Shown here: in pieces, positions 48,794 to 60,285 of the stretch
Layout: every line of letters begins with the position of its first letter
Position numbering within the stretch: position 1 is the stretch's first letter
Position numbers and translations under genes: made by a program
The notes under the pieces: generated by a model
Told to the model about the DNA's origin: nothing
Database searches by the model: none
Seen by the model: only the letters and a program-made list of their open reading frames with translations
Assembly (NCBI GenBank): GCA_038501785.1
Contig: JBAMJR010000089.1
Location: 7,116,501-7,180,500, forward strand
Direction of reading: 5' to 3'
DNA from: Myoxocephalus aenaeus
Lineage: Eukaryota; Chordata; Actinopteri; Perciformes; Cottidae
DNA: 64,000 bases

Positions 48794-51700
48794 ATATTTT
48801 ATTGCTTGCAGTCCTTGAATTTGACTGTTTACTGTCACATTACTTTAAAACATGTTTAAATTGTCATAGTAACATTTAAAATGTGGTATGTTCAAGAATA
48901 CCATAAAAAAAGGTTGTTTCCATTTATTTATTTTTACAAACTAAAAACAAAATGTAAATGTTTTATATAAAATGTTGAAATATTAAAATAATGACTTGTT
49001 GAAAAAACTGTCTTCATTTTACAGTATGTAATTATTTTACAGTATTAAAATGAATACAGTGATGCATGTTACAGTAGTCTAGGATTTGCTGTAAACTGTA
49101 CACGGTTACTGTGATGACAAGTACAGTATTTTCAGAACTACTGTAATAACAATGACGGTACTGGGATTATTACAGTAAAAATGACTACAGTATTCCATAG
49201 GTACTGTGGTTCATTTTACAGTAAGCATACTGTGAAATATACTACAGCTACTTACTTGCTAAAAGCTGCCAGCTAGTTACTGTACATTCTACAGTAATCT
49301 TGTTACAGTGTATGTGGATTAAATTAAGAGTCAGACTGTAGATTCATATTTAGCATACATATATCTGCTGTAAGGCTACAGCCAGCAGCTGCTTATGGTC
49401 ATCACAATTAATGTTCAATCCATACAAAAACGGAAGAGTGGAAATTAAAATTTGACAACTTTTCTAATTCCATAATAAATTGTGCCAGCCAGGTATCATG
49501 GTACAAACAGGTTAATGTAATGCTTAATTGACCGCTAACTCCTGCCCCTCCAATGCAAACTGGCTATAGCGTAGTTTAGACCAGCTTCAACCAGGGTCCG
49601 TTGTGCTCCATTGACTATCAGAATTAATTTTTCTTTTCAGACTGTTTTTGTGAATTTTAAGCTTGGCATGGTTATAGTGTTACTCATTACCTGGAGAGGT
49701 TGGAAGATAATAGGTTTCTAAAGCGTTACATTTCTGCATAAAAACCTGTGGAGAATGTTGCAAAGAACGTCAGCACATCATTAACAGCGTTAGCACCTCT
49801 ATGCTAAGCTAAATACTGAAGATCTACTCGATGTATACATGCATATGTGATTAAAGGCAAACCTGACTTCACAGGAAAAGTGGTTTTCCTTAGGTTTTTT
49901 GATTGGCAAATTGATTGATTGTTGAATCAGTTCAAAAAAATGACCATTTCCAAAAATGTTACAGTAGCTCTGACAGTTAGAGAGTAGTAGCAGGGGGGCA
50001 GGGCTTAGCGAAGGGTCGATTGGCCACAAAAGGTCAACAAAACGGTTTGTAGCCAAGATAGCCAACCGGCACTGTGGTAAATGGCTAAGGGATCGCTCAA
50101 GTTTGTTCTTTACGTAACAAACTAGCAGATATCTTTTAGTGGTATTTTTGCAGTGGGCTCAACTGGCCATGGACCTGAAGTTTTACTTGTAGCATTGTCC
50201 TGCAGTTCATGGATAATCTTCATATTGCAATTTTATGCCTTAGGCCATGCAAACAAACTTATTAAACAGACAGCTATATATATATTGAGTAACCATGAGG
50301 GCGACTACCATGACCATGAAGTTGCCCTCAACTGGCCTTGAATGCAAATGCCCAAATAACCTCACCAAATGATCAAAACACCCACATTGGCTCCAACATC
50401 TGCCTAATTGCTGATTACAGATTTGTTAGTAAATTATTTGAAATAATTTTCAGTAGAAAAACCTAATTACCCTGCTTTACACACAGTGAACGCATCATTT
50501 ATATTTACTCTATTATGAACATGTGACCTTTTGCCAAAGGTCTTGCAAAAGCACATCAATAAATGGAGTGTGACTTGTGCAAATGCTGAAGCTCACTGAT
50601 GTGGCACAGAAACACTGAATATTTGCATATGTTTATCTGTAAGAGGTCTAACCCTTCAATCTAAATCCTTTAAAATGTACATTTCTCTTTTTTATAGATA
50701 GTAGGCCCATTTCTGAACCAAGCCCATTTTAAAAATTCACAAGTAGAATTACATTTCCATGAAACATCTATCAAATCCATTTTCTGTGTGGTGAGCTGCC
50801 TGAAATGACAGTGATTTTAATGCAGACCAATCTGACAAAACTTCTCTATGAATTCAAATAGACTTGCAAACTGGGATGTAATTATAATTATGCATTATCT
50901 TTTTTTTTCTCATGCCTATTAAGAATAAAACATACATACTCTTGGAATAATTCTTCTCTTCATGCATAAAACCCGTTCACTCAAAACTTAAAATGACCTC
51001 TTCAACTCTATCATTATCAAGTTCCTGCTCATTTATAACATTTTGTATAAGTGTTCAAAAACTAGACTTGAGACATAATTGTGGCCCATTGACAGGCTCG
51101 ACTGATTACAGTTCAGCATGACCGTAATAACTGTTCAGGGTCTTGTAAGACTCCGACACAGTTCCTAGCTGATTGTTGCCGCTGCCATTGATCTACTCTC
51201 AACTCTCCCTTGATGCTAGATCCTCAACATGGCCGGTGTCTCACAGCTAACGGATCTAACAGTGCAGTGCAAACGACAGCAAAAGTGCTGATAGAGCTAA
51301 CAGTGTATCCCTAAGGGTGTCAGCAAAAAGAGGTTACTTTGAAATGACCCTTGCTGCAGAGAATCTCATTTCAAAGATCATTTCACCCTCCTTAACTCAA
51401 ATATAAGAGTAAATACAACTGGATCAGTGATGAACCTGCAATGAACCAGAAACGGTCCCCTTTAAATGAGGTTAGCAGTTAGCAACACTACCTTCTTAAC
51501 GGTGTTCTCAAGAGCTGTGTAAAACCAGCACTTGAATATGATTAGCTCAAGTGAAAGGAATGTCTGTGCTCTCGATCACTTTTATATTTAGTGACTGTAA
51601 GAGCTGTATGTCGTGATTAAATACATCCACTTTATAAAAATAAATAAAGTTGCAACAAAACAGCAAAAAAAAATCACTAAAAATATCAAGTTGATGTTTC

Positions 51701-53193
51701 CAACTGCAGCTACAATGACTTGCATTGTCATAATATAAATAAGTAAAGTAATAAAAAAAAACACAACAAAAGCTAAAAATACAATATAATCTGATTGACT
51801 GGTTGAATAGACATTATTGCACATTTCCTCTAATGTTCCCATAGAACAAGTCCTGATTCCTTTAACTGTTTCAGGACGTTGCTGCTTAAAGGTGGAATTA
51901 GCCAACCAGTTACCCCAGAAACACATGAAATGACCACAACCTGTTAACAGCGTATTTTGTGGTTGGTGGTGGCACATATTGTGTTAAAATGACATGTCGG
52001 ATCCACGGAAACAAAGGAAAGTCAATTAGGATCCCTTTTTGTGGTGAACACACAAAATAAATATGTCCACGTGTATACGTAATGGTCAGCGCTGTGGTTA
52101 AACAGCAGATTTTTATTTCAGAGTGCATGGATTGGAATCGGCAACTTAAAATCTAAACATAAGGGCATTTGCTGAAACAACTGATGATGTTACTTTCCTT
52201 TGGAAGACAGTGTCATGCTTTTGGGTCTGTTTCTCGAATAATTCTTTAGCATACTTTCAAAGGAATAGTAAGATAAGAAGCACATTTTTATTGTACCTTT
52301 ACAGGGATCTAGAAACAGAGTTCTAAAATGTGAGGAGGTGCAAGTACATGTGTAGTTTTAAGTGCAAATGAAGTGGCATCAAAGTATGCTTTTGAGTGCA
52401 TATAATTGGATGAATGAAGAATGTGCCCACATTCATTCCAATCAGTCCAATGATCAAGAACAGCTTTTCAGTTTTCAAGAGCATTTGAACACACACACAC
52501 ACACACAGTGAACACAGCATGTGTAATTACTTGTTTTTAGCTCAGGCTTCACACTTCACCATGTTCACAGCCAATATGTCACTTTTTTACATTCAATACT
52601 TGACATCTAACAGCCGCAGAGCCTCTCACATAAACACACAGCTTCTTACATCTAACATATAAATTCCCACTTTCAAATACAGTGTTTTTTTCATTCACCA
52701 CTTAAGGAACAAAGCATACGGTTTAGTGGCATCTAGTGTTTGTGGCAGGTTGCAACCAACTAAATACCCCTCCGCTTACCCCTCCGTTTCCACGCATTTT
52801 GGAGAACTACATTGATCTACAGGTTTGTAAAGGTATCTTTAGGATTATAGTACTAGGAGCTACTCAGTTATTCTACATGGCTTACTGTAGTACTTGTTTT
52901 TAAAAACATATCGAGAATTACACAAAATTATTAATTCAGAACACAAACACTATTTATTTATAATTTAGATATAGATGGATAACTAAATATGTTTACTAGA
53001 GCTACAACAGTTATCTTTACAACAGCAAATTCACTTCATGAAGTAAATAATATCTAACTGGAAACACATGTAAAATGTTAATAAAATAAACATTTGAATG
53101 AAGTTTATAAAGAATGAAGAACACAAACATCAGTCCGAATCAGTCATTCCACAGCGGCCTACCTGCTCATGCTTCGCATGTGTGTGTTTGTGT

Positions 53194-53194
<1 letters not shown>

Positions 53195-53246
<52 letters not shown>
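53195..53246. repeat. (GT)n microsatellite
   Basis: About 52 bases of pure TG repeats, preceded by an interrupted TGTGTTTGTG lead. Cys-Val and Thr-His frames across it are artefacts. Confidence 0.95.
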
Positions 53247-53248
<2 letters not shown>

Positions 53249-53741
53249 GTTAGAGGAGCTCATCCAGACAGAGAACAGCAGATGCATGCTGCAGCTTGAT
53301 AATAAATTGAACATTAAAAAGTACAAATAGAAAGCACCAGTAACGCCAGGGCTTACCAATACTACGATATTTAATTATTTAACATCGGGGCCTGTTTAAT
53401 ACCAGGTTTCGGGACGCACCCTTCAGATAACATAAAAACACCAAAGGCTCTAGAGCCAGTGTCCTTTCTGGGCTGCTGTTCTAACATATGGTGGTGCAAG
53501 ATGGCGGACACCGTGGAAGACGGTACAATTTTTTGTTTCGGGTGAGTATACACTGGTTGAAACATAGTTAGCAATAAATCCCCCTCAATGTTACACAGTT
53601 TTCCTTTAAAACATATACAAAAACACACAAAGCTCTCTAGTTCTTTGCTATGTTAGTTATAATAACATTTCTCAACTTCCTTTATATTGTGTACTCATCC
53701 TTGGAATTAAATTGATATGAAAATAAACATGCAGCACACAA

Positions 53742-53816
53742 TGTACACCCACACAACTGCACTGTGTGGGTGTACACAACTGCACAAGATGCTTCACTGG
53801 GAAGTGAAGCATCTTG
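53742..53816. repeat. two adjacent perfect 14-bp hairpins
   Basis: Hairpin 1: arms 53,742-53,755 and 53,763-53,776, perfect, 7-base loop. Hairpin 2: arms 53,785-53,798 and 53,803-53,816, perfect, 4-base loop. The word 'acaactgcac' occurs in the loop side of hairpin 1 and again between the hairpins, so the pair is linked by a direct repeat. No coding or RNA gene context. Confidence 0.9.
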
Positions 53817-54496
53817 TTGGAAAGGATGACATTTCACGGTCTGGAGCATTACTGCAATATAAATAGAAAACACCCGTGACTTTTTGAGAGAGAAACAATC
53901 CGCCGTAGAGAGAGGAAGGCTGAAAAAGAGCTGTGTAAAGTTCTTAACACTTGAATCAAAAGCGGTAAATGTGCCAGGGAGAAATATGGTTGCAAAAAGT
54001 AGAATAAACATGTGGTTGTTCGGGTGGGAAATATTTGTCACCTTGCAACATATAATGTTAATTACAATCAATCAACAAAAAAAACAATCTATTTACTAAC
54101 TATTATTACAGCCGGTATATTCTGAATGTCTCTTGGGAGACAAAGAGAGAGAGGACAGTAAGGAAGTAAATACTAAAACTACATATACTCATTAGTGAAG
54201 TGAATGTAAATATTCTGCAGACTTGAGTCCATGGTAAGCGGATCTGTTTTTTATGGCTTAAAATAAAAAACACTTCCAATGAAAAGTAGCTTGCCACATC
54301 TCGAGCTACTGTGCAGGTTCAAAAGAGATTTTTCAAGACTAATTACAGTACTTTACAGGATTCTGTAATATAGGCAAATTGAGAACTGCAAACAAACAGC
54401 ATTTGATGAATTTAAGATGCAGAGAAATGGCAATTTCTTTAAATACATTTATTTTGTACTTACACTTGCAGTTTGAGTGCCTAAAAGCATCTACAC

Positions 54497-55345
54497 CAGT
54501 TGCGGGCCGTGCATTTTCAACCTGGGCCTTCTGTGCCGTCTGATATCGTTTATATAAATACGCGCATGACGGGATGCTGCGTCATTAACGGACAATGCAT
54601 CTAGTCCACATTAACAAGAACAAATTCACAAGAACCAGTCACATTTAGTTATAACAAAACATGACAAAACAATCCAACAAAACTGCAGCACTAAAACACT
54701 ACACACTCAAGAGCACGAGCCACAATCAGAAGGAACGATATAATAAAAACAACAACGTAGACACATTAACACCACGCTACTGCAGATGTAAAAAACACAA
54801 AAAACAGTTCACTCACCCAATGCTTTTCACTGAAAGACAAAGTCCACCCTCCTCTTTGTTAACAAACAGTTCAATGGTGCGGTTGTACAGTTTACCGGAA
54901 AGGCTTTGTCAGTAAATCCGCCACCAAGTCTGTTTCTCCTCATCCTTCAGCCTTTGAGTGTTACAAATGTCATAACTACTCTTATGTTTCAGCCTGAAAT
55001 CTTCTGAATACCACTGAGTTCTGCTAGCTAGCTTTCTGTTGACTAAAGTCAGGCTGGCCTACTGACCAATCACAGCGCATGTTAAATGCTGACGTACTTC
55101 CAGGCCACCTCGCAGGCCCTGGCACGTCAAAGAATACGCCCAGCTTGTCAAACTAAAGATCTGATTGGTTGAAGACTATGACAATCAACGATAACGTCCC
55201 ATGTACTTTAATCTGCAAAGGCCAGCTTGAAGGCCTCGGGGCGCTCTCCTTCTATAGAGACATAGAAGGTGAAATCTGATTGGATAAAGCTCTCCTTAAA
55301 GAAAGCTGCACTAGAAGCAGTGCTGCAGGCTGAAAGCAGAGCAAC
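54497..55345. mobile_element. hAT-like DNA transposon remnant
   Basis: Begins 'accagttgcgggccgtgcat' and continues with 'gggccttctgtgccgtctga', phrases I associate with a fish hAT-type element end. Near the other side the minus strand reads a short block FYVSIEGERPEAFKLAFAD (about 55,216-55,272), which looks like a scrap of former coding or UTR sequence. The block is GC-richer than its flanks, and 'accaatcacagcgcatg' promoter-like CCAAT motifs occur. The matching far terminus was not found, so it is probably truncated. Confidence 0.4.
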
Positions 55346-57573
55346 AAAGGAAGACAGGAGCAATGAGAAAATAAGCTAATACGGAAAAAATATTATAATA
55401 CATGTAGTGTATTTGTGAAAACAAATTAAATTATAAAATAGCTATAACTTTTTGATTCTGTTTAGGCCAGCAGAGAAGGCTTGAAGTATGGCAAAATGCA
55501 GTCTGCTATCCGGCTTGCTGGCTGGCATGCACCTGTATGTTATGTTGTCAAAGGTAAATTGATCACGTGAGCAAAAGTAATTATTGGTTGGCTTGTTTTT
55601 CCGAAATTCGCAGAAATCCATACAGCTGTGTAAAAAAAAAACACGTCATTGCTTAATACGAAAGGATTCGATGTGGTTAGGGAGTGGTCCATCTTCTCCA
55701 CTAATCCTTTGCAAGACAACAAATAAGCATTTCCCAAAATATTGTAATATTCCTTTGAAAGTGAGGAAAAGTGGAACAGAAAGAAATACGTAATTTAATA
55801 TCATGGCAAAATAAACTTGTTGAAAAACATGGGTAGAAAAGAAGATTTCTCTATTAAGGAAACCCCATCTATGTCCCAATCGTCCTAGCAACCAGCCTGC
55901 CCAGCTCTCGGTCTCTGTGGTAGAAAGAATGTATTACTGTGGCACTGTGAGGTGGGTGGCACAGCATGGTGGCAGATGTAGAGGTTTTAATAGAGTCTTG
56001 CCAGATCAAAGTATCAGCAGAAGCACAGGAAGGTGTGGAAAAGCGTAATAAAAGAATGGGCCGGGTTTACCATTACTTTGGTGTCCAAGCTTTCATCTGT
56101 AGCTTTTGGTCTCATCTTTGGAGCCCCCTCTTTGATGCCACTCTGCTGCAAACGATATATTACTGATTTCTGCCCATTTTGACGAGATCAATCATATTTT
56201 GTGGCTTGGAGAGTTCCAAATTAAACTGAGGCAGTGTCTGTTTCTGTGATTTTACTGAAAGAAGTGTGGGATACTGAAATCTATCTTTCTAGCCAACTGA
56301 GCTAAGCCACTGGGAGACAGTCTGGGGTTGGCTGCCCCCACTTCCTTTTGGTAATGGAAAAACCCACACTGAGAGTCAAGATAAAGAATGGGAAGCAGAA
56401 TTCACACACTGTCTCAATTCCTGTTGGATTTGGTCCCCAGTGTGCATGAGGCATATTTTGGTCCATGCATATCTATTAATTTTGAGAGAATGTATTCATT
56501 CAATTACAATACTTTTTAAAGAGTGTCAGTTCTGATCCTTCAGCAAATTCTCATTAGCTGCACGCTCTCAATGCTACTTGTCTTCAAAGCAAGCTGATTG
56601 AAAAGTCTCAATGCCAGTGCAGTTTCCCTTGAATGAGAAGGAGGATGGTTTCAATTTTCCACACGCTGTCAAGAGAAGGAGGCAAGGAACCAGATTCCTC
56701 CGGGAGTTCAATGCATTATTCCAGTCAATATATTGATGTATGTTTGAGACTGATCCAAGGGTAAAATCCCCTCAGAGACAAAAGGTAAGAAGAGAAGGCG
56801 AGACAGTGATGTTTATATTCATTTGTCCTCTACTTGGTGAGACGTGTATGCTTCCTCTCGCCCACTCATGAATAATGAATGCCCACACAGCCTAAACTGA
56901 CCTCTTTGCGATTACGTCAGGTGATGGATTTGTTTGAAAACCACTTGACCTCGTCTTTTGCTGTGTCATTGACACTTGTGCAAGGTTGCCAAGTCACAGC
57001 CTGGCACCAGCAGGTAAATTGCTGAGCAGAAAAGCCTACTCCGAGGTTTGGCTGTCTGTTTGTCCTGCACGTCAAACAGATATTCAATCATAACATGTCT
57101 GTCTCCTGTTTACTTTCTGCCAAGTTTCCTACTCTGTTTACAGTAATTTAACTGAAGATGTCTTCATTATATTTGAAAAGCTTCTTCACTGATCCCTTTG
57201 TTTGTATCTAATCAAGTAAAATATGATTTGCAGCTCGTTCAAATAAATTGAATGCCATTTCCTGAATTCATTCTTAATCGACTTTTTCCCCACTGCTGTA
57301 ACTCAATTAATTAATGTGCATATCAAGCGTTGCTGTATGGTGCTTCAATGTATGGTCTTTCACCCTCAAGAAAAAAACAGGCACTTTTGAAAACACCTGC
57401 CAAGACAGCGGTGTGTAAAACATGCAAACCACGAGAATGTTGGTGTTTCAAATCACCTGTTGAGTGATGAAGGAAGGCCAACATGTCAACAACTGCCCTT
57501 GAGGGAAGACTTTAAAACACACTGAACACTGGAGGTCATTTTCGATTTGACATAATTTTCTTAGATTCACCTT
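55346..57573. other. gene-free stretch
   Basis: No supported gene, RNA or clear repeat. The sequence looks unique. Confidence 0.5.
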
Positions 57574-58128
57574 TTAAGGCACTTGCAAAGATATATACCT
57601 ATGTTTTACATCATAAATTGCAGAACAATCTCAGCTATCTATATAATGAGGCACCATTGTCATAAGGCAAAAGTGTAAAGAGAAAAACTTTATAATATGA
57701 CACTAAAGCTGAAAAATGGAATCTCGATTTTTGGAAATTATTCATATCGCTTGAAAAAAAGCTAACTTTACTCAGGTGGTAACTTTGTTTAGGTGAAATA
57801 TATGAAAAAAAAGGTAGATACATGTAAATAAATGTCTAAAACAAAAAAAATTATTATCGTTTTTTGAGTAGAAATATGGTCTTTCACACCTTTCACCAAA
57901 ATGATAAAAATGGGACTGAGAAATGACTTCATAGTGCAGATAAAGCTTCATGGAGTGTGTGCAAATGAAAAATGACCATCACAACAATTTTTTTTGGGGA
58001 AATAAAAATATGTATTATAAAAAAAATTTTTTTACAGAATATATATTGAGAAATATAAAACAGAACAAAAACTAGTCAGACCATTTACAATATACAAGTA
58101 TGGCTTGCTTTGCTTCAATGGCATATCC

Positions 58129-58269
58129 TCATGCCATGGCATGCCATTCCCGGAAACAGTTTCTGTTCAGCTGCAGGCAGAGGGGAACGTTACACGCCTC
58201 GCACTTCCATGCCGTGTCTTTTCGCACTTTATTTATGCTGCAAAGCTCGCAAACCCTGCGACCCGCCAT
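58129..58269 (-). pseudogene. piggyBac C-terminal cysteine-rich zinc domain, cut off by a stop
   Basis: In the same frame as the transposase, directly after its TAA stop, an ATG opens 46 codons beginning MAGRRVCELCSINK and ending NCFREWHAMA, then TGA. The cysteine pattern C-x2-C, C-x2-C (KCEAC), L-C, C-F and W-H is that of the cysteine-rich domain at the C-terminus of piggyBac transposases, which binds zinc and contacts the terminal repeats. In intact relatives this domain is part of the transposase. Here one codon, TAA at 58,270-58,272, separates them. It is most simply a nonsense mutation. The tight TAA-ATG junction would also allow separate translation of the small domain, for which there is no evidence. 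Confidence 0.85.
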
Positions 58270-59872
58270 TTACTTTGTTTTGGGGCAGGCTGCAGCAGCA
58301 GCAGAGACAGGCACAGGAACATGACCTGCAGGTGCAGGTGTCGGGGCAGGAGCGGTGTGAAGCGGCTGTCCACAGAGATCAGCACTCAGCTTCTCCATGA
58401 AACCCCTGTGTGTCATGGGATCAGTTCGCTGTGCCAGACAGAGTTCCTGGTGGATGATGTAGCTGTTGGTGGCTGCAATGTCCACAAAATGAAAAAAAAG
58501 TGTTCTGTACCAGTGCATCGTCTTGCGATGTACAGAGTAATACTGGATGAGCTGGTCTGACAGATCAACTCCACCCATGTACTTGTTGTACTCTGCAACT
58601 GGTGTGGGACAGGGGACTGGTGCTCTTTTCCAGGAGCCATCTTGCTGCTTCACCCTCCTCGTCGCAGTTCCCCCAGAGTATGCAGAGTGAACTGTGGAGC
58701 AGGCCGATACTTCCCTTGTGTCCATCCACTTCACATAGACAATGGGGCCATCACGGATCGATCTCATGGAGCCTCTCGGTGACTTCTTTGTGAGGGCGTT
58801 CACATCAGTCCGAGGGCATTCCTTCCGGTACTCCCTGTACGTCCCACAGGCAGCAACTCTGCACTCAAGGAGAGCCCTGAAGAGCTTGGGGCTGGAATAA
58901 AAATTGTCAGTGTAAATGTGGTAGCCTATGCCGAGGTAACCGGGTCGCACAAGGGTCATGACAGCGTCATAGGACAGGCCATGAACAGAGGGGATGCTAC
59001 TTTTGCCGGGGTAAATGGAAAAGTCCACCGTGTAGCCATTCCTCGAGTCAGCCATGACGAACAACTTGAATCCCCACTTTGTGGGTTTGTCTTTCGCGAA
59101 CTGGCAGCACCCACTGTTAGCCCTGGAGGCGACCATTCTTTCATCCACAGCCAGCTCTCTGTGGGGATGGTAAAAGGCCTTACAGGCAGTCTTGATGGTG
59201 TCCATCAGGGGTTTCGCTCTGAAAAGTTTGTCATGTTCGACTGTGCCCTTTTTACGGTCATTGTGGACGTCCTCATCAGGGTCGCTGAGATGAATGTTCC
59301 AAGATGTTGTGCTGAATCTGTCACGTGACATGACCAGACATGGCAACGGCACGGAACACAGGTGATTCTGCCTCCAGTAAGTTGAAATACTGTGAAGCTT
59401 TACCAGGCCGAAGTAGATAAGCAACCCAATGTACTTGTAAAAGAAATCGACATCCAAGTCTGTCCATGTATATCTTTTTCCGTTTGCTAACTGTTTTGCA
59501 GCCCGTTTGTTTGTGTTTTCACACAATGTCTGTACCGTTTGTTTCGGGAAGAACAATTTGAAGAGTTCAACGGGTGTTGCTGTGGCACTGACATGTGGAC
59601 CTGGTGTCCGGGCTGGCTGGAACTTGATGACGGGGGGAGCAGTGTCCGGGTCTTCATCCGTCCTCCAGGACAGCGTAGGTGCAGGTGGTGCACACGCTGC
59701 CGTATTTCTCGACCTGGCCTGTGGTAAAAGTAGTCGCCGGGCATCGCCGTGTTTACCGGCGATGGTGTTTTTAGTCGTCGGGAAACGCGCTGCCTCTTTG
59801 CTGGTCGTGGTAGTCGTCATGCAACACCCTGCCTCTTTGCTGGCCAGGCTGGTGGTGGCGGCTGGTGCTCCT
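58270..59872 (-). CDS. piggyBac-type transposase, exon 2 (catalytic region)
   Basis: A 533-codon open stretch reaching the TAA at 58,270-58,272. It encodes a PGBD-like cut-and-paste transposase with RNase-H-like fold. Counting from Met 59,820: WTDLDVDFFYKYIGLLIYFG at about 119-138 is the dimerisation-region block. D226 in AVDERM, D305 in YTDNFYSS, and D419 and D422 in GGVDLSDQ correspond to the catalytic and supporting aspartates D268, D346, D447 and D450 of the moth piggyBac enzyme. All are present, and VHRKTMHWYRTLFFHFVDIA follows as in the family. A Pro/Ala-rich linker (about 488-512) leads to the stop. The exon probably begins at 59,872, using the second AG of 'ttttacagag', because only that choice keeps exon 1 in frame. 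The predicted protein is about 574 residues and lacks the zinc domain, so activity is doubtful. Confidence 0.88.
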
Positions 59873-60163
59873 CTCTGTAAAATAAATGAAGACTAGTCAG
59901 TTGAAAGAAAGATGACGTAGCGATTGAGCAGAGTGCTCCGCATGCGATGTGTAAATATTACTCAGATCATGTCTGGTAGTAATTTGAGCAGAGTGCTCTG
60001 CATACTATGTGTAAATATTACTCAGATCATGACTGTGGTAGTAACGTGAGCAGCAGTGTGCACAGCGTGGCGGGCTCTCATGCTCTCGTGCACAGTGTAC
60101 ACATTAGTAGTTTGCACCATGCAGACTTACAGACACGTAACAAAGTTTAGTAACTACACTTAC
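59873..60163 (-). other. predicted intron of the piggyBac gene
   Basis: A 291-nt intron with donor GTAAGT at 60,163-60,158 and acceptor ending ACAGAG at 59,873. Two overlapping AGs form a tandem acceptor; the upstream one would shift the frame and hit a stop about 19 codons later. A 60-bp tandem repeat lies inside. Confidence 0.6.
59924..60046. repeat. 60-bp tandem repeat, two copies, in the piggyBac intron
   Basis: Copies begin at 59,924 and 59,984 with 'ttgagcagagtgctc' and share 'atgtgtaaatattactcaga' and 'tcatg...ctggtagtaa'. A third start ('gtgagcag') follows. The copies differ at a handful of positions. Confidence 0.85.
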
Positions 60164-60285
60164 CCATCTTCCTCAGAAGAACTGAAGCCTTTGAGCTCTG
60201 ACGACGATGCGGTGTCGTCCTCCTCCTCGCTGCTCTCCAGAATCATGCGTTTTGCTTCCTCCATGATGAATCTCTTTGTCGTCAT
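60164..60285 (-). CDS. piggyBac-type transposase, exon 1 (acidic N-terminus)
   Basis: ATG at 60,283-60,285 opens MTTKRFIMEEAKRMILESSE, followed by EEDDTASSSE and a serine/glutamate-rich end, 40 codons plus two bases, up to GG|GTAAGT. A short acidic, serine-rich N-terminus is usual in piggyBac transposases. Joined to 59,872 it gives a continuous frame into the catalytic region. A CCAAT box (ATTGG at 60,367-60,371 on the plus strand) lies about 80 bases upstream; no TATA box is obvious. Splicing is inferred from consensus sites and frame, not from transcripts. Confidence 0.65.

Larger units (their letters stand above)
46962..49310. mobile_element. CACTG-ended (EnSpm/CACTA-type) element, non-autonomous
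   Basis: The left end begins CACTGTAACAAG (46,962) and the right end is its exact reverse complement (ending 49,310). Similarity continues imperfectly for about 10 more bases, and TA flanks both sides. CACTA/CACTG termini with 2-3-bp duplications are the mark of the EnSpm/CACTA superfamily. The outer 200-300 bases on each side are packed with TACTGTA/ACAGTA motifs in both orientations, typical of subterminal transposase-binding arrays. No transposase frame is present inside. The middle carries a GT microsatellite, a CT/CA microsatellite and three exon-like segments. Two independent short MITEs flanking unrelated DNA cannot be excluded, but the matching unique termini favour one element. Confidence 0.65.
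49311..54496. other. gene-free stretch
   Basis: No supported gene. 49.5-49.8 kb carries phrases ('accgctaactcctgcccctc', 'aaactggctatagcg') that recall another fish repeat. A 129-codon open frame on the minus strand at 51.6-52.0 kb is hydrophobic and AT-driven and is not taken as a gene. Small features are listed separately. Confidence 0.5.

Noticed and set aside
51588..51977. 129-codon minus-strand frame with a hydrophobic stretch resembling membrane helices
   Set aside because: The hydrophobicity comes from AT-rich codons (Phe, Ile, Leu). There is no family resemblance, and splice or promoter context is absent.
53682..54071. 129-codon minus-strand frame across the paired hairpins
   Set aside because: It contains the hairpin arms as palindromic codons and shows no family. 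Probably chance.
58270..59896. Several open frames on the plus strand opposite the piggyBac transposase
   Set aside because: Shadows of the GC-rich coding strand; none shows a domain.
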